Assembly (NCBI GenBank): GCA_013076295.1
Contig: RQOL01000863.1
Location: 1,678,180-1,742,179 of the forward strand
Source: Sanderia malayensis
Lineage: Eukaryota > Cnidaria > Scyphozoa > Semaeostomeae > Pelagiidae
Direction: 5' to 3'
DNA: 64,000 nt
Shown: piece after piece, positions 54,582 through 64,000 of the stretch
Layout of the letters: each line of letters opens with the position of its first letter
How positions within the stretch are numbered: position 1 is the stretch's first letter
The notes under the pieces: model-generated
Seen by the model: the letters and a program-made list of their open reading frames with translations, nothing else
The model's database searches: none
What the model was told of the DNA's origin: nothing
Made by a program: the position numbers and the translations under genes

Positions 54582-54764
54582 CAGTTGAATCTTTGTATAA
54601 CGGACACCTATATGGGACCGATGATTTTCTCTCCGTTATACAGACGTGTGCGTTATTGTACATAAGGGTTGCTTTTGCAGAGAGGTGGTTAATTTTGAAC
54701 ATATTTGTTCGTTGTTTAGAAATGTCAAACTGTATAAATGTGTCTGTTAACAGAGGCTCCACTG
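54582..54764. mobile_element. Diverged pogo/Tigger-like MITE
   Basis: Starts CAGTTGAATCTTTGTATAAC and ends GAGGCTCCACTG followed by TA, a decayed inverse. Interior CCGTTATACAGACGTGTGCG is typical of such elements. Boundaries fit 183 bp. Confidence 0.55.
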
Positions 54765-56329
54765 TACTAGAATATAATTAACACTTGGCTAACCGAGCAC
54801 CCGATTCGATGAAGCACTTTTCGATTTTTTGGAAATAGGTTCGTGTCGAGATTTGGCTATGATTTTCACTTTCATCAATCGGTTCCCTGCAAGCTTAGTT
54901 TGAATGTTGAATGGCTCACGAGCCAATGCTCAGATACTCTGGGCCGTGATTGCTTGGGACTTCGACAAAGTATTCAATTAGAAGCGAACTAACAGGTTAA
55001 GCTCTTCAAGAAAGATAAGCGTGGGTAACTCGCAGCAGCAGGCTATTACCTTGTATGCTGCGCACCTGTTTGCCTCGTTTACCTGTCTCATCGCTTGCGA
55101 TTGGCTGGACTGTTGGCTATTGCGCATGCGCGATGTTTTGATGGCAGTGCGCATGCGTAAAGGCGTCATGCTCTACAGTGCGATTTGTTGACACTGCTTG
55201 TAATTGGATTGTGTACTTAGCCATATGTTTGACATCTTGTGCATTGGCTCTAGTCTGATCCAAATTCATGCTACAATTTTGCATCAATCTTGTTGGTAAT
55301 GAGGCTTACGCATGAGTCCACGCACTCGCCGTCTGTCTTCAAAGCAACCTCACTCCAGTCCCTGTGCTAGAATTTCTGACTGGTTTTCAGACCTCGCTAC
55401 GTCAGCACAGCTACTCGGAATATAGCTGCTTGAACAGCAACAAAGATTTGAATGAAAACTTATTTCGTTGCAAAGGAATGCGGCATGGAAATTTCAATAA
55501 TGTTTCTCAATAATTAACGTTGTCACAGTACGTGCATGGGAAAATAAGTTCCTCTGTGACTGCTCCTTTTGGCAGAAAATTTACGGGACTTTTTCTGAAA
55601 TTTTCTTTCAATGCTGAGTGATCTTTTCCGTCACTGATTCCTTTGTAAAGTCGAATATTGGGCGGTTTTTTATAAAGAACTACCTCACCGTCCACCTCAC
55701 CAATTAATTGAAGTTTTTAATATTCCATGTTTTTATCACTGCAAGTAACTGACAATGCCACCCAACCCAGAAGGACTGTTGGAGAGGTTGGGGGGAAGCG
55801 AACGAATTGTATGTTACGCAATAATCTCAAGTATTTTGTTAAGTTGTGTACGTTTTGCTATGAATGGAAAAAACATGTTATTTTTGTGATTATTGTATTT
55901 ATAAGTATTGCAACACCTTATCCAGAAGTGGCCCACGGCCACAGCAAAGACGTTGACATCAATAGATTGCCTAAGCCTGAGTGTATTATTAAAACGAGGC
56001 ACTAGTTCATGAGAACGAGGCAAGGGCAAGTGTTTATCTGTGGCAGGTGTTTATTAGAACGTTTCAAATGAATATGTACTTCAGTCTCGTTTGAAGTTCA
56101 TGAAGAACACTCTTGTTAAACAAGCCGACGTTAAACAACACTGTTTAATTACTGCTGTATCATCTAATTAAGTCGTGGTTGGTATCACATTATCTGGATT
56201 GGCAGCGTTGAAGCGTATAAATTTGTTTACGGTGCAGTAACTCACTACATTCTTATTGTGTATTTACTAAATTCTTAGTATAGCTACATGTGTGTCTTTG
56301 TACAGTGGAAAATTAGTTAGCAGAACTTT

Positions 56330-56775
56330 AGTTAGCAGAATATGTTGATTCTGCTACACGCTCTTTTTATAAGGAACCTAGCTCGGGCCTAGTTCTTTAA
56401 GTTTCTTATTTTGAGACCTCTTTTGACCACTTTGTAGTTCTAAAAGTTCCTTAATAGTTCCTTAATTTTAAGTTCCCATTTAGTGGACATAATTAGTACA
56501 GACGCAAGAAAAGCATTTAAATTCAACGTTTTGCTATAAACTTGTGAAAAGATAACAGGTAAAAATACGAAGAAGCTTCATATAATGTAAAAGTATTGAA
56601 AATCGATGGAACCGGCTTCCTAATTGTAAATTGTGCGGAAATATAAATATATTCAAAATTAAAAGTTCCTTAATGATTTGGCCTTTAGTAGCAAAAGTTC
56701 CTTAAGTTTTTTGACCTTCTACATGTAGGTTCCTTATAAACGGTTCCTTATAAAAAAAATGCGTGTAACTAAAGT
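56330..56775. mobile_element. About 440-bp element with inverted ends (TACACGC..TTTTATAAGGAACC)
   Basis: Left end TGCTACACGCTCTTTTTATA then AGGAACC near 56356-56383; the inverse GGTTCCTTATAAAAAAAATG CGTGTAAC lies at 56742-56769. Many TTCCTTA repeats lie inside. Non-coding; exact borders uncertain. Confidence 0.5.
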
Positions 56776-57318
56776 CGAAATCTCTCAATGTGACCTTTAT
56801 TCTTTCATTCATTGAAGTACATCTCCTGATAAATGAGTTACACAACGAAACAGGCTTTTCGAGATATAAAGTGTGGTTGTATAACTTATTTCTACTCTGT
56901 ATTATCACGCTTTACTACATTGTATTCAGCCCTGGGAAACCGAAACGCGATGCGTTGCGTTATATAACTTGAAGTATCTGTTGTGAATGTAGTGAATGTC
57001 CTTCTCACCAACATGGTGTTCTATACCATGGTCGGCAGAACGATTTTATAACGACTTATTTGAAGATGGGATAACGTGAAACTCTGAGTTACAACGAATG
57101 TATTATTTTTGTGCGCTATTCTTATCATTGATTATGTCGATATATCATATAAGAGGTGTTATCTACACCGGTATACAGTGTTGTACAAAGGCGTCCAATG
57201 GTAGAAGTACAGAAAAGAAAAGAGCGATTTTTTGTGATTTTGAGCTCCTGCTACGGCACTTGTCGAACAGACCATCTGACAAGTTAAATAGTCTGTCTGA
57301 TCAGGGCTGTTTTTCATA

Positions 57319-57654
57319 CTTTAATCGGAGAAACTTTCGCGAGATGAACTTTCGCGAATTTCGCGAATCTTGGCCATTTTCGCGAAAGTTTGACGCGCGA
57401 ATTTTTTCAAAATTGCAATCCGCGAAAGTTTATCTCGCGAAATTTTTCTAAAGCTCACATTCGCAAAAATTTAACCAATTATATCTGTAAAACCTGTTCA
57501 AATGTACAGAAATATGTAAAATATTTTACATAATTTCTCTATTCGCGAAAGTTTATATCGCAAAAATTTGTAAATTCGCGAAAGTTTGTCCAAAGAATTT
57601 CGCGAGTTTTTCACCTCGCGAAAGTTTATCTCGCGAAAGTTTCTCCGATTAAAG
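57319..57654. mobile_element. TIR element, family C, copy 2
   Basis: A 336-bp element with ends CTTTAATCGGAGAAACTTTC / perfect inverse and TA at both borders (57317-57318 and 57655-57656). It aligns along its whole length with 40725-41043, including the AATGTACAGAAAT(G/A)TGTAAA middle. Confidence 0.88.
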
Positions 57655-58612
57655 TAACTCGTAAGTTATCGGCGATGCTAAAAACACCTTATGACGTGCA
57701 GTTTTCATAAATCACAACCGTAATGGTATCTTGCGTATTAAATTAAATGGCCCAAAAATTATTTCGAATGAAATATGTGTACGTGTGTATGTAACATTAA
57801 ATGAAGATGTGTACTGTCAATGCCACAAAGACTGCTAAAATCGGTTTACCCAAACTGGAGTTATTAAACAAAATGTGGGGTATTCTAGTCATTTTCAATT
57901 CAAACCACGCCTTGATTCGAATCATTCTTAACACACAGGAAATCATTGTGACGTCACAAATTTACAAAATTGCCGCGTCAAATGCAGGTTTTCGAATATT
58001 AATAGAAAACACTTTTACTTGTCAGAAAATCCAAGAATGCCACCAAATTGATGAAAGGGTTAAATTTGGCAAAACATAAAAAAATATGTCAATTTTTAAA
58101 GACTGCCTACCTATTTTTTTCATGTGTTACGTGAGTCATATTTCATGCATTTAATCGCGTAACGTTTGTTGGCCGTTTCGGCTTGATTATTTTATCGTAT
58201 TTGCGCACGGAACTCACTCTGAATATTTTGCGTACTGCTTATCTCGATCTTGTCGCTATTATGAATAAATTGCGATTTCCCGTTGAGAAAAAGACTGTAA
58301 TTTACTTCTGATGTTCACTTAGCGCAAGTTTTTATTTTTTTCGCAGTGTGAGGTGGCGGTACACGCATCTGTTTAAGCGTGTACCGCTGTTCAAAGGGGT
58401 ATTGCACGCAAGATATTGACATCAGCAAACTGTGTTTTTGCATTTGACACGAACAACATGCATATCATTGCTAACACTTCCCAGTGTTTTTCCGTCGGAT
58501 TTAAACAATTCAACTGCCCAATCATTTCAAAGTAATAATGCACAACTAAACTATCAAAGGTCCCACTGAGAACCGCTGACGACAAACTACTGAGCTTTCC
58601 AACCCTACAGAC

Positions 58613-58722
58613 CAGGGTTGCCATATTGGCATATTAAATGCATAATTTGGCATATTTTAGCATAATTTGGGACAATTTTTTCAAAAATTGGCAAATTTGA
58701 ATTTTCAAATCTGGCAACCCTG
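58613..58722. mobile_element. hAT-type MITE with exact 8-bp target duplication
   Basis: A 110-bp element with CAGGGTTGCCA...TGGCAACCCTG ends. CTACAGAC is present immediately on both sides (58605-58612 and 58723-58730). TIR sequence and 8-base duplication are both hallmarks of hAT transposons. The interior is AT-rich and non-coding. Confidence 0.92.
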
Positions 58723-60691
58723 CTACAGACAATAACGAAAATACTCGTCCCATCCCACCAACGATTCGTAAAAATTGTGGGTGATAAAAGTCGGTGGAAG
58801 GAATACACCACACAACACTTATTACTTTTGGTGCTACTCTTGGCTCTACCATCAAAGAAAGTAAAAGGATTAACTTGTTTTGGACCAATCACATGAACTG
58901 CAATGTAACTGCGGAGGAGTGATTTCGCAAGAATGGACGTTGAGAAAGTCTAGCTGTGCTACGACACAGGACGAGCGACAACCGAGCGATTAAAAAGCGA
59001 GCGAGGCACAGGGGCGCAATGTGGTGAGTCTAGCTGTGCTGCTCTGTTCTGGGTGAATATTGACCGGTTTGCTTTGATGTTGGTTTGATGTGGTTTGCAA
59101 AGGCATCTGGTATCGCACATCAGTTTGATGATTTCACGAACACCGGACTGATTTGTTTTTTTGCAAAAAGCCGCCAGCGTTGCCCTCTCTGACGATGAAT
59201 AACTAGAAATCTGCAAATTATTTTCAAATTTTATTTGCCGCATATTTATAGGCACGTTGAGGTCTACAGATTCAGCAAAAAATCTGTGTTGTCAACTCTA
59301 GCATATAATGGTGTCGTATGATGTCATTCTGGGTCAGACCTGATTCGTTTAGACTGGGATTCAAGCGGGAAGGAGACTACGTTTTCAAGGGGGGAGAGAA
59401 TTTTGTTCTAGCTTGTGGCTTGACGCGGTGTAAATTGCCAAAATACGCGTGAAATGTGCACGCAGTCAATCATTTTCGGTATAAATGTGTTTGCAGATAT
59501 ATTTTAGCATCAGTTCTATTCCGCGTGTTTCCTTAACGTGCGTTGCATGCACTAAGCATGTTGGATGCGACAATGTCATGATGTTCTTGTTGTTCGGTAC
59601 GTGCGTGGAAAATCGGAACATCTGTTGCTATTGACCTGTCAATGCATCTGCTCGTGCATGAATAAAATTGAAAGCGAATTGTGCAATACTGAACACCTTC
59701 GTGAGATAAGAGAGAGTTTCTTCATCATTTTGGACACTGTTTGCTTCGCCGTTTTGACTATAGTTGTATTACTGTTTGGTTGGAAATAGAAAAACATGGA
59801 CCTGCTGTGGTGATCTTATATTCATATTTGAAAGGTTATTCTATGTGAGTATTTTGATCTGTATTAGCCTCTCCCTTGTATTATTTGCCCGTTTATTTAT
59901 CCCGATACATTTGGTTCAGAACGTTTCGCCTGTCTGATACCCATCTATTTATCTGACTAATGTTGCTTGCTTCCCGAATATATATGTCTGCTTTCCTCGT
60001 ACGGGTTTATGTTTTTGTTTAAGAACTGTCGTGGGGTGGTTTTCTTGACCAAACTTCCACAGCCAGACGTGGGGTACGGCACTCAGTATGTCGGTAGAGC
60101 ATTGGTACTGCCGAAGTCAGTGACTTCTTGTAAGCTTTATAGACAGATAAACACAGGTTTTGCCTTCTTGTCTTTAATGGTGGGTTGCCGTACCCACTTT
60201 ACCAACAAATTAATCAAAATATGAGCTACATTTATTACTGCTGTATTATCAATAATTTACGAGTTCATCTTTATCTTCTATCGTGATGGGCATATCCGAT
60301 GGTCCATGTCCCAAGTTGCTTCTTCGGTTCCATTCAGACTCTCTTGATAGATTTCGGGTATGGCTATCTCTACTGCGTGTTCTTTATGTTTGAATCGCGA
60401 GATATGTGGTGTAAAATGGGCGAAATTTCCTGTCCAACTTTTCATTAGCCTTTCGACGCAACAACCGCTTCTAGTATGTTGCAAGAGTTTTACTTCGTCA
60501 AGTCGAGCAGCCAACATCAAACGCTGAGCGAAATCAAATTCAAAAAGGGCAGAAACGTCTTCCGTTCATGAAGTGCCTGGAGTTAAATGTGGTCGAGTTA
60601 TAGAGAGTTGAATTCGATATTGTCAACAATGAATCTCGAATCAGCTATTGTATACTGAATACGGTAACTTGTTTCTTTTCCAGGCAGCACA

Positions 60692-63155
60692 ATGCATAAA
60701 ACATCAATGCCATGTTTTGGCAACAGCACCTTGCAGAGCACTGCCCTGCCGGCAAAGCTGTTGCAACAAGACAATGCCGTTAATTACTCTGCAACGCTCG
60801 CGTTGTCTTCTTTCTGGACACAATCGATCAGCTTGGCGCCGGCAATTGATTTGAATGGTGGAGAAACCTCTTTCTCAACAACAACAACAACAGCAGCAAC
60901 AAAATTGGTTTGGACGAGCAAGACAGGTATCTCATTCGCCAGCACGGTGATAGTCACGTGTTTCTTGATCATTGTCATTGGCATGACAGTGGTTAGTAAC
61001 AGTGTTGCGTTGGCTGCGTTTCTAGTGTCACGCAAGCTTAGGAAGATAACCTATTACTTTATTGTGAACTTGTGCATCTCTGATCTCACCGTCGCCATCT
61101 TATCCGTTCCATTTTGGATATCATTCGTGCTGACCGGCTGGCCTAACAACAAGAGTGGTGCAGTGTACACATTTTGGCTCTGTTTGGATATCTTCTGCGG
61201 CTCCTGGTCCATCATGTGCCTGGCCATGATCAGCATCGAGAGATACGTGTGCATCGTTTACTCACTCCATTATCCGTTGCTGGTGACGAAGCAACGCGCC
61301 TTCATGATGGTTGCTTTCGTGCTTTTCTACAGTAGCGCAGCGGCCGTGTTGGGCGCCTTGCAGTCGCTACACATCGCCAGGAATATGTCGATGGCCATTT
61401 TCGTCGCTGTTTACGTCGTGCCCGTCTTGATCAAGATCTACACATACGCAGGCATATACAAGGAGGTGAGGAGGCAAAAGAGGTTCATGAACATGGGTAA
61501 GATTAACAAGAAGCGATTTGACCGAGAACGTCAGTCCATGCTGTTATCAACAGAACAACGCTTAAACGGCCAACCTACAACGGATGCTGTCAGTACAAGT
61601 GAGTAATTACAATTATATAAACATGCCCTATCAATGCATGTGATGTATGTTTTTTGAATGTCAGACCAACCTCGAACCCTGGGCCCTATTAGCTTTGTTG
61701 CCATGTCGGCGAAGCTAGAAGGGCACTGGGTTCGAGGTTGACCTGAGTGCTGTTCGAGTTAGTTATAGAATGTCCTAACTAGGGACAGTAGGCTGAATTT
61801 CAATATCAAATGCTCCATTTGAGTGTAGAGGGTGCCGATTTAGTTGGCATACTGTAATTTGAGTCGTTCTTTCTTTCTTTCTTTGCTGCCTCCATCAATG
61901 CTGATGATTAGCAACCACATTTGCACTTCGTCTGATTTCTTTCCTCCACTTGGTACGGTCTTGAGCTAACCTCTTGGCTTTGGTGTACGATAGCCCTGTC
62001 CATTCTTTAATGTTGTCGTACCATTGTTTCCTTTTCCTTTTCCATTGCTTTTGAGTCCTAAGCAATATGAAAACTTGACGACAGGCTATCGAACACTCTC
62101 ATGAAGACAAGTTTTTAACAGTCCTTGTTTTCTTGGGTATAGTTGTTTTGAAAGTTTTTGTACTCAACGAGCATTGCTTTCCTCTTGAAGTTGATAATCA
62201 AATGCCAATCAGAGCAAAGTCTCCCACCCAGCGACAACAGCGCAAAGGGAGCAACGTGAAGAACAAGACACGCTGCCTCAAACGATGCAGATGGACGCGG
62301 AGGCGCAAGGAGCCCACATTCCACATGTCAATCACCACCACGATTGATGTCGAGGCTGAGGGATTTTCCCAGAATCAAGAAGAGCACCAGCACCACGAAA
62401 GTGACTCCTTTGTCGTTTTTGAAGAAGACGGCCACTTGGAAACATCGTTTAACCATGAAATATCTTGCGAATCTGAGGGTGGGGTGGGGGCTGTCGGGGT
62501 TTCCCTGCTTAAGGAGTTGTCCAAGGATTGCTGTGATAACTGTAACGGCGCACTCTCGATTGATGGCAATCGCAATGTGTCAACGGATGGTTGCAGTTTC
62601 GTGAGATCAGCTGACGTTCGATCAATACGATCAACATCAATCAGGTCGATGGACCATCATCACCAAAAGCCGAATCAGCTCGGTGGACCATCATTATCAC
62701 GACGGAGTATGTCGTCTGATAGAAAGTCTTACGATGCTGCGCTCGACGATGCAGAAACGGGAAAACGCAAGGAAGAGATGCATAGACGATGCAACAGAGT
62801 TTCCACGCGGTCCAGGCGGTTTTTCAAGTCAGATAGTTTGGCGGAGATAAAGAACAAAAGCATCTTGCGTTTCCAGCGATTCCAACGCGAGGTGAGAGAG
62901 GCAAAAATGATCGGTTTGATCATTGGAACCTTCCTGTCCCTGTGGACACCATTCATGCTTGTTGTTGTTTTGAGCAGCTTCAAGGTAGCCGTGTCCATGG
63001 ATATGATCGTAGTGGTCAAGTGTTTGCACTACGCAAACAGTGCAACAAATCCAATACTGTACGTTCTCCTTAACAAAATATTCCGCCAAGCTGTGCGAAA
63101 AGTCTTTGAGAAAGCTGGCCTCTTGCGACAAAAGACAAGAACCGATTACGATTAA
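60692..63155 (+). CDS. Rhodopsin-class GPCR, amine-receptor-like, very long third intracellular loop
   Basis: Two coding exons: 60692-61598 and about 62191-63155, about 623 aa; exon 2 could also begin in phase at 62122, 62143 or 62155. A 90-residue N terminus has NST and NYS glycosylation sites. TM1 about 79-112; TM2 with Asp131 (2.50); TM3 with Asp166 (3.32) and ERY (183-185); TM4 206-226; TM5 with Pro244; TM6 FLSLWTPF; TM7 ANSATNPILY. Asp166 is the residue that binds amine ligands in aminergic receptors. Odd points: position 3.25 is Tyr, not Cys, and extracellular loop 2 is very short without Cys, so the usual disulfide is absent; TM4 lacks the conserved Trp. Loop 3 spans about 300 residues, with His- and Ser-rich stretches. 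Ligand unknown. A poly(A) signal is at 63684. Confidence 0.87.
61661..61746. mobile_element. 86-bp palindromic MITE (TCAGACCAACCTCGAACC)
   Basis: The first and last 27 bases are inverse copies (left ACCAACCTCGAACCCTGGGC, right inverse GCACTGGGTTCGAGGTTGAC). It lies in the single GPCR coding intron. Confidence 0.65.
61868..62056 (-). mobile_element. 3' end of a LINE (RTE-like), with AAAG tail
   Basis: On the minus strand 62056-61895 encodes about 53 residues including QWYDNIKEWTGLSYTKAKRL, DRTKWRKEIRRS and a stop. This WxDNIKEWTGL...W pattern is typical of the extreme C terminus of non-LTR reverse transcriptases. An (AAAG)n tail (CTTT run at 61868-61884 on the + strand) follows. It is strongly 5'-truncated and lies in the GPCR intron. 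Confidence 0.75.
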
Positions 63156-64000
63156 TTTTAACTGAACGTTTTCTCTCTGACGTAGCACGATGCACTGCGG
63201 AGTCTCTTAACGGAGAACTTTGACTGCGGAGCCCCAAAATTAATTCGTTATTTTCAGTTAAATCTGATCGATTAATTGGCATAGCCAAATAACATCATCG
63301 ACGCATGCGTTACACCTTCAACTTGGAATTTCTTATACCGATGCTTCCTGTAAGTCATGACGTTTTTCTATACTTTGTCTTTTCTTTACTTTTTACAGTG
63401 GCAGAGCGAAGGGGAAATGGGGTACCCGCCCTCCTCGTTTTTCTAAATTTCCTGCAATATGAAGCCGTGTTAGATGCAAAAATAGTTTGCTACTAAAACT
63501 TTTATCTCATTCCCAACCTGCTAACTTTGCCGTCTTTCTTTGTTTTTGTAAGCTTGATTGAATTGAATTGATTTGATTTGAACTGCATTTGTTGTTTATT
63601 TATTATGTATAATAATTTAATGTAAGACAAGCCTTGTCAAATCACTGTGTATGTGTGGGGTGTGGGTGATGCACTTTTTAGATAATAAAACCAGACGACC
63701 TGTTGAACGGTAAAGAATTAGCTGGTGTTGCAAGGACTTAGTCAAAGGCGGGAGCGTGAAGCTGCGTTGTCGTTTTCTCCTTTTGAAAAGATATTATATT
63801 TGGTATAGTTTCAAAAGCTTTTTCAAAAGCTTTTGTTATACGACTTGTTGCTCCACGTCTTTGGAACTCCTGGCCATGTCCTTGTGGTGTTGTCTGGACT
63901 AGAATTATGAATTTATAATGAATGTTCTTTTTATTATAGAATTGTTAATTGTAAATATGAATAATAAATGTAAAAATTATTAATATATAGTCATTAGAGC
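63156..64000. other. GPCR 3' UTR and downstream DNA
   Basis: Poly(A) signals AATAAA at 63684-63689 and 63963-63968. A short (TTGAA)n-like run (63553-63580) resembles the tail of the LINE at 34082. TTTCAAAAGCTTTTTCAAAA at 63809 is a small palindromic run. No gene is seen. Confidence 0.5.

Larger units (their letters stand above)
51461..60683. other. Long gene-poor interval with transposon remnants
   Basis: About 9 kb without a recognisable conserved exon. It contains the MITEs listed separately (51656, 54582, 56330, 57319, 58613) and otherwise unique AT-rich DNA. It probably includes the promoter and non-coding 5' exon(s) of the receptor gene, since an acceptor (CTTTTCCAG) lies at 60675-60683 just before its ATG. 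Confidence 0.5.

Noticed and set aside
55727..56005. 92-codon frame with a signal-like hydrophobic run
   Set aside because: Hydrophobic run is internal and no promoter or splice support was seen; kept only as a weak possibility.
59565..59789. 74-codon frame ending in a transmembrane-like segment
   Set aside because: Single short frame in AT-rich DNA with no supporting context.

Overview
The window is nuclear DNA from an animal. The genes have many exons with GT-AG introns, several carry AATAAA signals, TTAGGG-type repeats occur, and short non-autonomous DNA transposons and two LINE fragments are scattered through introns and intergenic DNA. I cannot name the species. An invertebrate with moderate AT richness and introns mostly of 100-900 bases fits best.

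The left 40 kb holds three conserved housekeeping genes in a row on the + strand. They are the 3' part of a cytosolic M20 dipeptidase (CNDP2-like, 1-7124), a complete CKAP5/XMAP215 microtubule polymerase in 46 coding exons (7710-27296, 2025 aa), and a complete cysteinyl-tRNA synthetase in 24 coding exons (28081-39629, 790 aa). The reconstructed exons keep one reading frame throughout. The synthetase has a basic N-terminal extension with a second in-frame ATG, which suggests mitochondrial and cytosolic forms from one gene. Their introns hold most of the repeats: a 125-bp satellite carrying telomere-like repeats (3153-5246), a very uniform 93-bp minisatellite (32432-34080) next to a 5'-truncated LINE, a perfect 126-bp inverted repeat (28937-29208), and many short TA-flanked elements.

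From 40 kb on, the window is less conserved. A four-exon cGAS-like/Mab-21 nucleotidyltransferase (40291-43291) has a strong heat-shock element upstream. Two genes for predicted secreted proteins follow: a lysine/glutamate-rich 558-aa protein on the - strand (46745-44757) and a 138-aa protein on the + strand (48542-49848). In both, a signal-peptide exon is followed by a phase-1 intron. Next comes about 9 kb with few recognisable genes but several transposon remnants. The last gene is a rhodopsin-class receptor with an amine-type TM3 and a very long third intracellular loop (60692-63155).

Nothing here forms an operon or one pathway. The left block is basic cell function (peptide turnover, spindle/microtubule growth, translation). 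The right block is signalling, secretion and probable innate immunity.
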